DNA from: Alphaproteobacteria bacterium
GTDB lineage: Bacteria > Pseudomonadota > Alphaproteobacteria > UBA6615
Length of the DNA: 64,000 nucleotides
Reading direction: 5' to 3'
Assembly: GCA_022449545.1 (NCBI GenBank)
Contig: JAKUPN010000008.1
Location: forward strand, 1-64,000
Each line of letters starts with the position of its first letter. Positions within the stretch are counted from its first letter, which is position 1. Positions 16,034-26,417 of the stretch are shown here, in pieces. Both the position numbers and the translations under genes were made by a program. Under the pieces are notes generated by a model. It worked only from the letters and a program-made list of their open reading frames with translations, made no database searches and was not told where the DNA came from.

Positions 16034-18763
16034 ATGACCTCAAAAAAGGTGAGAAGAAAAGAACAAAAAGGTGTAACTCCTATGATTGCCCAATGGTATG
16101 AGGCAAAGGAGGCTTATCCTGATTGTTTACTTTTTTTTCGGATGGGGGATTTTTATGAACTATTTTTCGATGATGCGGTAATAGCCTCAGAAAACTTAGA
16201 TATAGCATTAACAAAAAGAGGACACCAGGATGGACAGCCAATACCAATGGCGGGAGTGCCATTCCATTCTGTAGAGCAATATCTTCCTAAGTTAATAAAG
16301 GCGGGCTATCGGGTCGCGGTTGTGGAGCAAGTTGAACAACCCGAAGAAGCCAGAAAACGCGGAACTAAATCTTTAGTCCGTCGAGAAGTTGTACGAGTTG
16401 TCACACCGGGGACCCTAACGGAAGACGTATTACTTGATGCTAAGACGCATAATTATTTAGCAGCAGTATCAATGTTCAATGGCGAAATAGGTCTAGCGTG
16501 GTTGGACATTTCAACTGGTGAAGTATGGCTGCAGTCTCTTGGAGATATGAAGTATGCGGTTTTGCAGCTCCCGTCTAGTCTAGCTCGCTTGGGTCCCAGC
16601 GAAATTATTCTATCGGATAATTTATACAGCGACTTAACCTTGGACGAAGTTTGGGAAGAATGGAAAGGAATTATAACAACTCTGCCAGATGAACGTTTTG
16701 ATTTTTCAAATGGGGAAAAAAGATTATTAGGATTTTATAATGTTGCAACGCTAGAAGCATTTGGCGACCCTGGTAAGGCGGCAATAGCATCAGCAGGGGC
16801 TCTATTCGATTATTTATCATTAACTCAGATTGGGGTCTTGCCGCGCCTGTCATTTCCTAGTGTCATTCCTCCTCCAGGATCTGCTGGAGCAGTAATGGAG
16901 GTTGATCCTGCAACTAGGCGGAATCTTGAGCTTACAAAGACCGTTGAAGGAAATAAATCAGGTTCTCTACTGGCAACGATTGATCGGACAGTGACCAGTG
17001 TGGGGGCTAGACTTCTCTCAGAGCGATTGTCATCACCCCTTACTGATGTTCAAGAGATAAATATTCGTTTGGATTCAGTTTCCTTTTTCATGGAGACTCC
17101 AGATTTAAGAAAAAACATTCAACAAATTCTAAAAGAATGTCCTGATATGGATCGCTCTTTATCTAGGCTTAGCTTGGGCCGGGGGGGGCCTAGGGATCTT
17201 GCAGCAATTCGATCTGGCCTTAAGGGCTCAGGATCAATAGCTAGAGAGTTGTCAGCAGCAGCAGAAGAATTTGGCCCTGCTGCTTCAGAACTACCAGATC
17301 TAATAAAAGCTCTACTTAATTTTGACACTCTTTGTGGGTGTCTGGATCGGGCCCTTTCAGACACCTTACCTATTTTAGCCAGAGATGGAGGTTTCATTGC
17401 TCTGGGGTACTCAGAATCATTGGATGCACAAATCAGTTTAAGGGATGATAGTCGACGAACAATTGTAAAATTGCAAAAAAAGTATAGTGAGGAAACAGGC
17501 GTTTCTTTAAAAATAAAACATAACAATATTTTAGGGTATTTTATTGAAATACCTGCTGTTCAAGCTGAAAGACTAATAGCGAAAGGTAAGGAGGGTGTTA
17601 CTTATCATCACGGTTTGATCCACCGTCAAACAATGACTACTGCTATAAGGTTTTCAACAATAGAGCTCTCGGAATTAGAAGAGAAAATTACGTTGGCTGC
17701 TGAACGAGCTCTAAGTATTGAACTCGAAATATTTAGTAATCTAGTTAAAGATATAATTTTAGCTGCAAAAGATATTGATAATGCCTCAAGAGCTATAGCA
17801 TCTATAGATGTCTCGCTAGCACTGGCGGAATTGGCTGTCGAAAATAACTATAACCGACCTAAAGTTGATAACAGTGAAGCTTTTCTGATAGTTCAGGGTC
17901 GTCATCCAGTTGTTGAAAACGCCTTGGAACAAGGGCTTACGGACTTTATTCCCAATGACTGTAATCTCTCCGGTAATGAAAACGGGGGGCATCTTTGGCT
18001 CCTTACGGGGCCTAATATGGCTGGAAAAAGTACCTTTTTAAGGCAAAATGCTTTAATTGCACTATTAGCACAAATAGGTTCTTTTGTTCCGGCCGTCGAG
18101 GCCAGGGTTGGAATTGTTGATCGTCTATTTAGTCGTGTAGGAGCTGCTGATGATTTGGCTAGGGGTCGTTCGACTTTCATGGTCGAAATGGTAGAGACGG
18201 CAGCTATTTTAAACAGGGCTAGTAGGAAGAGTCTTGTGATATTGGATGAAATTGGCAGAGGGACAGCAACGTTTGATGGTCTATCAATAGCTTGGGCCTC
18301 TATAGAACATTTGCATAACATAAATCAATGTCGCACTTTATTTGCAACTCATTTTCATGAGCTCACCAATCTATCAACTAGCTTAAGTCAACTGTCTTGC
18401 AGAACTATGCGAACAAAAGAATGGAGAGGTGATCTAGTTTTTATGCATGAGGTTGTACCTGGGGCATCTGATCGCTCATATGGTATCCATGTTGGACGAT
18501 TGGCTGGTTTGCCCTCAAGTGTGCTGATAAGGGCTGAGGAGGTGTTGGGCTTGCTGGAAAGTGCCGATCAAAAGAATCTTTTCGACAACATGAGAAACGA
18601 TTTGCCTTTATTTTCTGCTTCACATGGTGTGGATGATAATTCTAAAGATATAAGAATTGAGAAGCAGTTAAGAAGTCTACTGGATGAAATAGAGGTTGAA
18701 GAAACTACACCACGTTCGGCGTTGGATGTTTTGTATCGACTTAAGGCCATAATAAATGACTAG
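16034..18763 (+). CDS. mutS: DNA mismatch repair protein MutS
   Basis: MutS recognises mismatches and small loops and recruits MutL. The 909-residue protein is full length. The mismatch-reading wedge is in FRMGDFYELF, with the Phe-x-Glu pair at residues 40 and 42. The lever and clamp domains occupy the middle. The ATPase begins at about residue 655 with Walker A GPNMAGKST, followed by DDLARGRSTFMVEM, Walker B LVILDEIGRGT and the ATHFHELT motif. The last 8 bases overlap the start of an MFS transporter gene, so the two are likely translated together. It is divergent from phoR across a 186-base gap. Confidence 0.97.
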   Translation: MTSKKVRRKEQKGVTPMIAQWYEAKEAYPDCLLFFRMGDFYELFFDDAVIASENLDIALTKRGHQDGQPIPMAGVPFHSVEQYLPKLIKAGYRVAVVEQVEQPEEARKRGTKSLVRREVVRVVTPGTLTEDVLLDAKTHNYLAAVSMFNGEIGLAWLDISTGEVWLQSLGDMKYAVLQLPSSLARLGPSEIILSDNLYSDLTLDEVWEEWKGIITTLPDERFDFSNGEKRLLGFYNVATLEAFGDPGKAAIASAGALFDYLSLTQIGVLPRLSFPSVIPPPGSAGAVMEVDPATRRNLELTKTVEGNKSGSLLATIDRTVTSVGARLLSERLSSPLTDVQEINIRLDSVSFFMETPDLRKNIQQILKECPDMDRSLSRLSLGRGGPRDLAAIRSGLKGSGSIARELSAAAEEFGPAASELPDLIKALLNFDTLCGCLDRALSDTLPILARDGGFIALGYSESLDAQISLRDDSRRTIVKLQKKYSEETGVSLKIKHNNILGYFIEIPAVQAERLIAKGKEGVTYHHGLIHRQTMTTAIRFSTIELSELEEKITLAAERALSIELEIFSNLVKDIILAAKDIDNASRAIASIDVSLALAELAVENNYNRPKVDNSEAFLIVQGRHPVVENALEQGLTDFIPNDCNLSGNENGGHLWLLTGPNMAGKSTFLRQNALIALLAQIGSFVPAVEARVGIVDRLFSRVGAADDLARGRSTFMVEMVETAAILNRASRKSLVILDEIGRGTATFDGLSIAWASIEHLHNINQCRTLFATHFHELTNLSTSLSQLSCRTMRTKEWRGDLVFMHEVVPGASDRSYGIHVGRLAGLPSSVLIRAEEVLGLLESADQKNLFDNMRNDLPLFSASHGVDDNSKDIRIEKQLRSLLDEIEVEETTPRSALDVLYRLKAIIND

Positions 18764-20093
18764 TCTGGTAAAACGTTTAATCACATTTGCTGGATTTAGC
18801 GAAGTTGAACAGGTGATAAGTCATAGGAACTTTAAGATTTATCTGGTGGGGCATATACCAAATGTAATTGGGGTCTGGGTAGTGCGTGTTGCTATGGGGT
18901 GGCTGGCTTGGGAATTAACCGAGTCCGCTTTTTGGCTCGGTGCAATAGCAGCCGCTGACTCTTTGCCAGTATTATTACTCGGCCCTATCGGCGGAGTTCT
19001 TGCAGATCGGCTAGATCGACGAAGTTTAAGTATAGCTACGCAAGCCGTACTGTGTGTTATTTCTGTGTTTCTTGCGCTATTGACTATGTCTGATTTGATA
19101 ACGATTTGGTTATTATTCTCTCTGGCGTTGATGCGTGGAATTACATTCGCTTTTTGGCAACCTGTTAGGCTTTCTTTAATGCCTAACCTTGTTCCAAGAC
19201 AGGAAATTCCGATAGCAATTGCCCTGAACTCTAGTACATTTAATACAGCACAATTTGTTGGACCGGCCGTTGCTTCTGGTCTATTGACTTTGGGTGGCCC
19301 TAGTTTGGCCTTTATTTTCAATATATTTGCAGCAGGTGTAATGGTTTGGGCTTTCATGGCCATTGATGTTCCGCAAACAAAATCGACTAAAAAAAAGGGA
19401 TCAAGCATATGTTCAGAAATGGTTGACGGAATGCGCTATAGCTTGAATCACTCCGGCATTGCTCCGATGTTGTTTATATTGTTTATAATGGGGACAGGAA
19501 TTCGACCCTTAACAGAGCTTATGCCAGGTTTTGCAGACCTTGTTTTTGGTCTTGATGTAGGTGGATATTCATTGATGGTCTCATCAGTCGGATTTGGCGC
19601 TATGTGTGGTGCAATTTGGATGCTGCGCAGAGGCAATAGGGGTGGAATAACGGGCATTGCTCTACGATCAGGGCTTTTGGGTGGCGCTTCTGCTCTTTTG
19701 TTTTCTTTGACCAGTTGGCTGCCTCTGGCTTTATTGTGTCTTTCATTTTTGGGTTTTAGTATGACAAGTAGTGGCATAGCGACTCAACAGTTGATACAGC
19801 TAAATGTATCCGACGAATTACGTGGAAGAGTCCTGAGTTTGTTTGGTATGATATTTAGAGCAGGACCTGCCCTGGGGGCTTTACTTATGGGATGGGTGGC
19901 AGATTTTTCTGGCTTGTCATGGCCAGTAGGGGTTGGTGCCGCTATAGGCTTGTTAGCTTACTTATTGGTATATAAAAGAAGAGAACAGATAAGCGAACTA
20001 CTTGAACCGGAAAAGGTTTTTTTACCCACTTCAAAAGATAGTATTCCGTTCGTATCGAATAAAGCTCCTTCATCAGAAGGAGTAGCAGAATAA
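18756..20093 (+). CDS. MFS transporter (EntS/MFS_3-like exporter)
   Basis: This 445-residue protein has about 12 membrane helices. The loop after helix 2 (GGVLADRLDRRSL) is the MFS signature GxLaDRxdRR. The opening motif FKIYLVGHIPNVIGVWV and overall pattern resemble the MFS_3 group that includes the enterobactin exporter EntS. The substrate cannot be deduced. The ATG lies inside the last codons of mutS (8-base overlap), which implies coupled translation with a mismatch-repair gene. glnD starts 65 bases downstream. Its position between mutS and glnD makes it an insertion in an otherwise conserved neighbourhood, by my recollection of related genomes. Confidence 0.88.
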   Translation: MTSLVKRLITFAGFSEVEQVISHRNFKIYLVGHIPNVIGVWVVRVAMGWLAWELTESAFWLGAIAAADSLPVLLLGPIGGVLADRLDRRSLSIATQAVLCVISVFLALLTMSDLITIWLLFSLALMRGITFAFWQPVRLSLMPNLVPRQEIPIAIALNSSTFNTAQFVGPAVASGLLTLGGPSLAFIFNIFAAGVMVWAFMAIDVPQTKSTKKKGSSICSEMVDGMRYSLNHSGIAPMLFILFIMGTGIRPLTELMPGFADLVFGLDVGGYSLMVSSVGFGAMCGAIWMLRRGNRGGITGIALRSGLLGGASALLFSLTSWLPLALLCLSFLGFSMTSSGIATQQLIQLNVSDELRGRVLSLFGMIFRAGPALGALLMGWVADFSGLSWPVGVGAAIGLLAYLLVYKRREQISELLEPEKVFLPTSKDSIPFVSNKAPSSEGVAE

Positions 20094-20158
20094 GAAATAT
20101 CAGTAGAACTTGTTCGAATAGATTTGATGAGTTTTATATTTTAAAATAAAGACCGCGA

Positions 20159-22918
20159 ATGATTGAGATATTGGAACAACGCCAGATAATAGATCGCCGA
20201 TTGATTTTGGAGGATATTGAAAATCTTCGCTTAAATCATTCCGATGAAATAATTAGGCGTAAAAAAATTTATACTCGATTGCAGGACGCGTTGGAAAAAG
20301 GGCGAGCCGAGGTGCGTCTTCGGTTTAAGTCTGGAAAATCTACAGGGACACAGGCTTCAGAAAATTTGTCTTTCTTGTTTGATCAGTTAGTGCGCGTTAT
20401 TCATGATGTTGCTGCAGAAGTCTATCCCTCTCCAAATCCTACCATAGCAGACAGGCTATCGATCGCTGCGGTTGGAGGTTATGGGCGTAACGAGTTAGCA
20501 CCCTACTCTGATATCGATTTATTATTTTTGTTTCCCTATAAACAAACACCTCGTGGCGAGCAAGTTGTAGAGTATATTCTCTATATGCTTTGGGATTTAG
20601 GCATTAAAGTAGGCCATTCAACTCGTTCTACCTCTGATTGCATACGTCTCGCCAAAAGAGATTTGACGGTTAAGACAGCTCTTTTGGAAAGTCGTTTTCT
20701 ATGGGGTGATCAGGGATTATTTCTTGATTTCCGAAAATCATTTCAGGAACATGTCGTATCTGGGACGGCTCTTGATTTTGTAGATGGTAAACTAGCTGAA
20801 CGTGATATTAGGCATAAAAAGTTAGGTGATAGCAGGTACTTGGTAGAGCCAAACGTAAAAGATGGCAAAGGAGGGCTACGAGATTTACAGACCCTTTTTT
20901 GGATTGCAAAATATACCCATCAGGCTGATAGTGTTGAAGATCTGTTGGCTCATGGCGTTTTGTCTGAAGATGAGGCACGCAATTTTGCTAAGGACAAAAA
21001 CTTCTTATGGACAGTCCGTTTTCATCTACATTACATCACAGAACGGGCCGAAGAGCGTTTAACTTTTGATCTTCAGTCACTCTTAGCCGAAAATATGAAC
21101 TACAGCCCAAGGGCAGGTAGTAGTGGTGTTGAAAGATTTATGAAACATTACTATTTGGTTGCAAAGGATGTCGGTGATTTAACTCGTATTTTTTGTGCTT
21201 CAATAGAAGCAGAAAACATGAGAAAGCCTCTAATTAAGTTTCCTCGTATAGGAAAATCTCGCGAATTAATGGGCTTTAGCCTCGATAGTGATCGACTTAC
21301 TACTCTGGATGAAAATTTATTTTTCAATGATCCTGTGGCCATGATCCGTCTGTTTTATGTTGGTCATAAAGAGGGATTGGATATTCATCCTTATGCCCTA
21401 AGACTTGTGACACAAAATCTACGAAAAATAAGAAATAAAGTACGTGAAAACTCTGAAGCAAATCGAATGTTTATCGAGATATTGACATCAGCTAATAAAC
21501 CAGAAATAGCATTAACTCGGATGAATGAAGCAGGTGTTTTAGGTCGTTTTTTGCCGGACTTTGGGAGAGTAGTGGGTCAGACACAGCATGATATGTATCA
21601 TGTTTACACAGTGGACGAACATACCATTCAAGCGCTAGGTTTATTAGCATCCATAGAGCGAGGCGAGAGAAAGTTTGAGCATCCTCTTGCTACCGAGTTG
21701 ATTAAAACGATTAGTTCACGTCGTGCGCTTTATGTTGGAGTCCTATTTCATGATATAGCAAAAGGTAGGGGCGGTGATCATTCAGAACTCGGGGCCGAGG
21801 TGGCTAGAAATGTTTGTCCAAGTTTAGGGCTTGATGAAGAAGAAACGGAAACTGTGGAATGGTTAGTTAGGCACCACCTAGCTTTTAGTAACGTTGCACA
21901 GAAGCGGGATTTATCAGATGGAAAAACCATTAGTGACTTTGCTGAATTAGTTCAATCTTTGGAACGTTTAAAATTGCTTTTATGTCTTACTGTTGTCGAC
22001 ATGCGGGCAACCGGTCCCAATGTATGGAATAATTGGAAGGCAGAGCTACTTAGAGAGCTTTATAAATATACAGAAGATGTATTATCTGGTGGTCAACTCA
22101 CCTACGCTCACAAAACACGAGTTGAAACAGCAAAAGATTTACTTCGTAGCCGTCTTAAAGGATGGCCCATATCTGAAATTGAGACGCATCTTAGCAGGGG
22201 CTATCCAGGTTATTGGTTGACTTTTGATGAGGACTCTCTTTTAAGGCATGCTAATTTAATGCGTAATGCAAAAGAAAAACACATACCCTTAACGATTCAA
22301 ACACGAGTACTTCAAGAGTCAGACGTAACAGAAGTTACTATTTACGTTCAAGATCATCCGGGTTTGTTTTCTCGACTAGCAGCAGCATTTTCCTCGGTTA
22401 GCGCTAATGTGGTTGACGCAAAAATATTTACCACTCCTGAAGGTATGGCCCTGGATGTTTTCTGGCTTCAGGATCAAAACGGTCGTGCATTTGATAAGAC
22501 GGATTCCTTAAAAAAATTGCAAGAACAAATTCAACGATCATTAGCAGGAGAAATGGGTGGTGAGGAGCCTAATACGCAAAGAAATTATTTATCTTCAAGA
22601 ACAAATGTATTTACCGTTGCTCCAAGAGTAATCATAGATAACCTTGCTAGCGCAACACATACAGTTATTGAAGTTAACGGACGTGACAGGCCTGGGTTTT
22701 TGTTTTCTGTAACTCGAGCTTTGTTTTCACTTTCTCTTCAAATCTCATCTTCAAAAATATCCACATATGGAGAGAGAGCGGTTGATGTTTTTTACGTAAA
22801 AGATGGATTTGGGATGAAGGTTACGCATGAAGAGCGCTCTGAAAAAATACGCAAGGTTCTTTTAGAGGCGATAGACCAAACTAACCAGCAAACGGGAAAT
22901 AGTTCCAATGCTGCTTAA
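20159..22918 (+). CDS. glnD: Bifunctional [PII] uridylyltransferase / uridylyl-removing enzyme
   Basis: GlnD senses glutamine and adds or removes UMP on PII proteins, setting nitrogen metabolism. The 919-residue protein has the expected four domains. The nucleotidyltransferase motif GGYGRNELAPYSDIDLLF starts at residue 106 with catalytic aspartates 118 and 120. The HD hydrolase domain has HTIQALG, LFHDIAKG and GDHSELGA. Two C-terminal ACT domains begin at VTIYVQDHPGLFSRLAAAF and IEVNGRDRPGFLFSVTRALF. All key residues are present. The order glnD-murJ-trpS is typical of alphaproteobacteria. Confidence 0.97.
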   Translation: MIEILEQRQIIDRRLILEDIENLRLNHSDEIIRRKKIYTRLQDALEKGRAEVRLRFKSGKSTGTQASENLSFLFDQLVRVIHDVAAEVYPSPNPTIADRLSIAAVGGYGRNELAPYSDIDLLFLFPYKQTPRGEQVVEYILYMLWDLGIKVGHSTRSTSDCIRLAKRDLTVKTALLESRFLWGDQGLFLDFRKSFQEHVVSGTALDFVDGKLAERDIRHKKLGDSRYLVEPNVKDGKGGLRDLQTLFWIAKYTHQADSVEDLLAHGVLSEDEARNFAKDKNFLWTVRFHLHYITERAEERLTFDLQSLLAENMNYSPRAGSSGVERFMKHYYLVAKDVGDLTRIFCASIEAENMRKPLIKFPRIGKSRELMGFSLDSDRLTTLDENLFFNDPVAMIRLFYVGHKEGLDIHPYALRLVTQNLRKIRNKVRENSEANRMFIEILTSANKPEIALTRMNEAGVLGRFLPDFGRVVGQTQHDMYHVYTVDEHTIQALGLLASIERGERKFEHPLATELIKTISSRRALYVGVLFHDIAKGRGGDHSELGAEVARNVCPSLGLDEEETETVEWLVRHHLAFSNVAQKRDLSDGKTISDFAELVQSLERLKLLLCLTVVDMRATGPNVWNNWKAELLRELYKYTEDVLSGGQLTYAHKTRVETAKDLLRSRLKGWPISEIETHLSRGYPGYWLTFDEDSLLRHANLMRNAKEKHIPLTIQTRVLQESDVTEVTIYVQDHPGLFSRLAAAFSSVSANVVDAKIFTTPEGMALDVFWLQDQNGRAFDKTDSLKKLQEQIQRSLAGEMGGEEPNTQRNYLSSRTNVFTVAPRVIIDNLASATHTVIEVNGRDRPGFLFSVTRALFSLSLQISSSKISTYGERAVDVFYVKDGFGMKVTHEERSEKIRKVLLEAIDQTNQQTGNSSNAA

Positions 22919-22989
22919 TCTTATAAATATTAAAATCAATAATCTTGATTCTTTTTCACGGTCTTCTGTAACGAACATAATGGTCACAA

Positions 22990-24537
22990 ATGGTACTTTA
23001 TAGGTCCATTGCCACCATCGGTGGATGGACTATGGCAAGCCGTGTATTGGGCTTCTTGAGAGATATTTTAATTGCACGTCTTTTGGGCGCAAGCATGGTT
23101 TCAGATGTTTTTTTTGTTGCTCTACAGTTACCTAATGTTTTTCGTAGATTATTTGCTGAAGGAGCATTTAATGCTGCGTTTGTTCCTTTATTTGCGGGTG
23201 AACTAACAAATAATGGCAGGAGTGCTGCAAAAGAATTTGCTGAAAAAGTGCTAGGTATACTATTGGTTTTTCTTATTCTTCTTACAGTGTTAATTGAAAT
23301 CTTTATGCCCAGTGTTATAACACTAATAGCAGGTGGTTTCACTGATAATCCTAGGAAATTTTGGCTTGCTGTTGATTGCGCTCGACTTACTTTTCCATAC
23401 CTAATGTTTATCTCCATCTCAGCTTTGCTGGGTGGTATTTTGAATACTTTAGAGCGTTTTATGGCTACAGCGGCTGCTCCAATTGCACTGAACTTATTAT
23501 TAATAGGAGCTCTCTTTGGAATAATGTATGGCTGGTTCCCAGATCCTGGGACGGCTCTGAGTTCTGCAGTTTTGTTGGCAGGGATAGGCCAATTAATATG
23601 GTTATCAATTATTTGTTTTCGAACAGGTTTATTTCCTGCTATTCCAAAACTTGTAATAGACCAAAAAGTAAAACGGTTTTTTTTACTTATTGGCCCTGGT
23701 GTTATAGGGGCAGGCGTATATCAGATTAATGTATTAATTGGTATTAGACTAGCTACTGAGTTGCCGGAAGGCTCGGTGTCTTTTTTATATTTTGCAGATA
23801 GGATAACCCAATTACCACTTGGCGTTGTAGGAGCAGCTGTGGGGGTGGCTTTATTGCCTTTGTTATCTCGTCAGCTAAAGGCAGGAGACGCAGAAGGTGC
23901 AAGAAAAAGTCAAAGCAGTGCCATAGAATTATCAATGCTATTAACATTGCCTGCGACAGCTGCATTACTAGTGTTATCGACACCAATTATCACAATATTG
24001 TTTCAGAGAGGCGAGTTTGGCGCAGAGGCCTCTGCGGCCACGGCTGTAGCTTTAAAAGCATTTACACTTGGCCTTCCTGCTTATGTGCTGATAAAGGCAC
24101 TTTCACCTGCTTTTTTTGCAAGAGAAGACACAGTAACTCCAGTTAAAGTGGCTGTAATAGCTTTAATCACAAACGTTGTATTTGCTCTACTGCTTATGCC
24201 CTATATTGCTCATGTGGGTATAGCACTAGCTACAGCAGTCTCAGCTTGGATTAATGCTCTTATCCTCATATTAATATTAATAAGGCGGGATTTATTGATT
24301 ATTGAAAAGGCTCTTTGTCGCAACATAGTTAAAATTATTTTAGTTTCAGGAATTACGGCAGTGGTTTTGTGGGCTCTTTCAGATTATTTTTCTTATTTTC
24401 TAATCTCTAACTCATTTCTAGGCATTGTAACATTAATATTATTAATAGTTTTTGGTTTAACTCTTTTCACCGGTTTAGTTCATATTACAGGAATAATGAC
24501 CTGGAAAGATTTGAAAGATTATCTCCGTCGTGATTGA
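22990..24537 (+). CDS. murJ: Lipid II flippase MurJ (MviN)
   Basis: MurJ flips undecaprenyl-linked peptidoglycan precursor (lipid II) across the inner membrane. The 515-residue protein shows about 14 hydrophobic segments. The N-terminal segment SRVLGFLRDILIARLLG contains arginines at residues 18 and 24, the positions known to be essential in the E. coli protein. LPNVFRRLFAEGAFNAAFVP is the MviN signature. The start is an ATG at 22990. It lies 71 bases after glnD and 87 bases before trpS, all on the same strand. Confidence 0.96.
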   Translation: MVLYRSIATIGGWTMASRVLGFLRDILIARLLGASMVSDVFFVALQLPNVFRRLFAEGAFNAAFVPLFAGELTNNGRSAAKEFAEKVLGILLVFLILLTVLIEIFMPSVITLIAGGFTDNPRKFWLAVDCARLTFPYLMFISISALLGGILNTLERFMATAAAPIALNLLLIGALFGIMYGWFPDPGTALSSAVLLAGIGQLIWLSIICFRTGLFPAIPKLVIDQKVKRFFLLIGPGVIGAGVYQINVLIGIRLATELPEGSVSFLYFADRITQLPLGVVGAAVGVALLPLLSRQLKAGDAEGARKSQSSAIELSMLLTLPATAALLVLSTPIITILFQRGEFGAEASAATAVALKAFTLGLPAYVLIKALSPAFFAREDTVTPVKVAVIALITNVVFALLLMPYIAHVGIALATAVSAWINALILILILIRRDLLIIEKALCRNIVKIILVSGITAVVLWALSDYFSYFLISNSFLGIVTLILLIVFGLTLFTGLVHITGIMTWKDLKDYLRRD

Positions 24538-24624
24538 GCTTTTCTTGACGAGTGGCTCGTTCAAAGCGATAAAGGTGGTTTATAAACAAATCTATGAGTT
24601 TTGAGACTCTAGGGGAAATTAGCT

Positions 24625-25650
24625 ATGCGTCGAGTGTTTTCAGGAGTCCAGCCTACAGGTGATCTTCATTTGGGCAACTACCTAGGCGCCATTCGCAATT
24701 TTGTTGATTTACAGGAAGAGTATGAATGCTTGTATTGTGTCGTAGATTTACATGCGATAACGGTTTGGCAAGATCCAATTAAATTAGCAGCGAACACTCG
24801 GGAAGTAGCGGCGTCGTTTTTGGCATCAGGAATTGATCCCAAAAATAGTATTATGTTCAATCAAAGTCAGGTCCCAGCCCATGCGGAACTTTCTTGGATA
24901 CTTAGTTGCGTCTCACGTATTGGTTGGTTGAACAGGATGACGCAATTCAAGGATAAAGCTGGAAAAAATAGGGAGAATGCTTCAGTAGGTCTATATGTGT
25001 ACCCTAATCTGATGGCGGCAGACATACTGGCCTATAAAGCCAGCCATGTCCCTGTTGGAGAAGATCAGAAACAGCACTTAGAGCTTACAAGAGATATAGC
25101 AACGAAGTTTAACAATGACTTTAGCGTTGAATTTTTTCCTGTTGTCGAACCCCTTATATTGGGAGAGGCTACTCGTGTCATGAGCTTAAGAGATGGTAAA
25201 GCAAAAATGTCCAAATCAGATCCGTCGGATAATTCAAGAATTAATCTAACTGATGGTACTGATGAAATTGTTCAAAAAATACGGAAGGCGCGCACTGATC
25301 CCGATGTTTTACCTGGTCCAGAAGTATTAATTGAAGGTGATTTGAAAACAGAAGATCAGAATAAGCGACCAGAGGCATTCAATTTGTTGTCTATTTATTC
25401 TGCCCTTTCTAGGCAAAGCCTCGAGGAAACACTGAAACAGTTTCAGGGAATGCAGTTCAGTTCTTTTAAGGATGAGTTAGCAGACTTATCTATTGCAAAA
25501 CTGGCCCCAATTGGTGAAGAGATGCAGAGATTGATGGCTGACCCAGGTTACGTCGATAATATTTTGCAAGAGGGGGCTATCCGAGCCAACAATATTGCGC
25601 AACCCATTCTAAAAGAAGTCCATCAAATTATTGGATTTTTAGGCAAATAA
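24625..25650 (+). CDS. trpS: Tryptophanyl-tRNA synthetase
   Basis: TrpS charges tRNA-Trp. The 341-residue enzyme is a class I synthetase with the HIGH-equivalent in [11 protein letters not shown] (residues 12-22) and the KMSKS loop in [11 protein letters not shown] (about residues 192-202). The tryptophan-recognition region [19 protein letters not shown] and [16 protein letters not shown] are present. AGGGGAAA precedes the ATG at good spacing. A nfu-like gene follows after 82 bases. The length and motifs are complete. Confidence 0.97.
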   Translation: MRRVFSGVQPTGDLHLGNYLGAIRNFVDLQEEYECLYCVVDLHAITVWQDPIKLAANTREVAASFLASGIDPKNSIMFNQSQVPAHAELSWILSCVSRIGWLNRMTQFKDKAGKNRENASVGLYVYPNLMAADILAYKASHVPVGEDQKQHLELTRDIATKFNNDFSVEFFPVVEPLILGEATRVMSLRDGKAKMSKSDPSDNSRINLTDGTDEIVQKIRKARTDPDVLPGPEVLIEGDLKTEDQNKRPEAFNLLSIYSALSRQSLEETLKQFQGMQFSSFKDELADLSIAKLAPIGEEMQRLMADPGYVDNILQEGAIRANNIAQPILKEVHQIIGFLGK

Positions 25651-25732
25651 CCTTTAAAGGCTGTCATAGTCTTGCCCATTTCGGTACTTAGTTTATAATT
25701 AGATTTCCACTGGCTAAGAAAGAAATAGAACT

Positions 25733-26287
25733 GTGTTTATACAAACTGAAGAAACTCCGAATCCTGCCACAATGAAATTTTTGCCTGGCTGCGAGGTAAT
25801 TGGCTCAGGAACTGCTGATTTTCCCAATCGTGAATCAGCAGAAAGGTCCCCTTTGGCTACGAAGGTTTTTGAAATTTCAGAGGTGTCGGGAGTGTTTTTA
25901 GGTGCTGATTTTGTTACTGTTACTAAGTCAGCCGATGTTGATTGGCAGGTGCTTAAACCAGCAGTCTTAGGTGCCATAATGGACCATTTTACCTCAGGGT
26001 CACCAGTAATAAATGAATCATTGTCAGGTGTTCATGCTAGTGGTGATGGAGAAAATGAAGAAATTATATCTCAAATTGTTGAACTACTTGACACACGGGT
26101 TAGGCCAGCCGTAGCTATGGACGGAGGCGATATAGTTTTCCATGGTTTTGAGTCTGGGGTTGTTTATTTGCACATGCAGGGGGCTTGTTCTGGCTGTCCA
26201 AGCTCGACAGTTACATTAAAGATGGGTATTGAGAATCTTTTAAAACATTATGTTCCTGAGGTTCAAGAAGTGCAGGCTGTACCATAG
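25733..26287 (+). CDS. NifU/Nfu-type iron-sulfur cluster carrier protein
   Basis: This 184-residue protein has the two-domain Nfu architecture that receives and passes on [4Fe-4S] clusters. The N-terminal Nfu_N domain begins FIQTEETPNPATMKFLPG. The C-terminal NifU domain begins around residue 110 and carries the cluster-binding CxxC in GACSGCPSST (Cys152 and Cys155). The start is a GTG at 25733, which is needed because the conserved N-terminus leaves no ATG before residue 14. It may be named nfuA-like. Its position after trpS is common in alphaproteobacteria. It fits the iron-handling theme set by Fur and Irr elsewhere in the window. Confidence 0.93.
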   Translation: MFIQTEETPNPATMKFLPGCEVIGSGTADFPNRESAERSPLATKVFEISEVSGVFLGADFVTVTKSADVDWQVLKPAVLGAIMDHFTSGSPVINESLSGVHASGDGENEEIISQIVELLDTRVRPAVAMDGGDIVFHGFESGVVYLHMQGACSGCPSSTVTLKMGIENLLKHYVPEVQEVQAVP

Positions 26288-26417
26288 AAAATGGATTAAG
26301 GTAGTTGCACAAAGTGTGCCAGGTTTGTTAAACAATTAGTGCACTTACTAAAGATTCTATTAACCTGAACTTTTGGTAGTATTTTTTAAATTGAGATAAG
26401 TTTAGTAAGATTAAATT

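Noticed and set aside
18839-19408. 189-codon open frame opposite the MFS transporter
   Set aside because: It mirrors the codon pattern of the transmembrane gene on the other strand and shows no protein family features.
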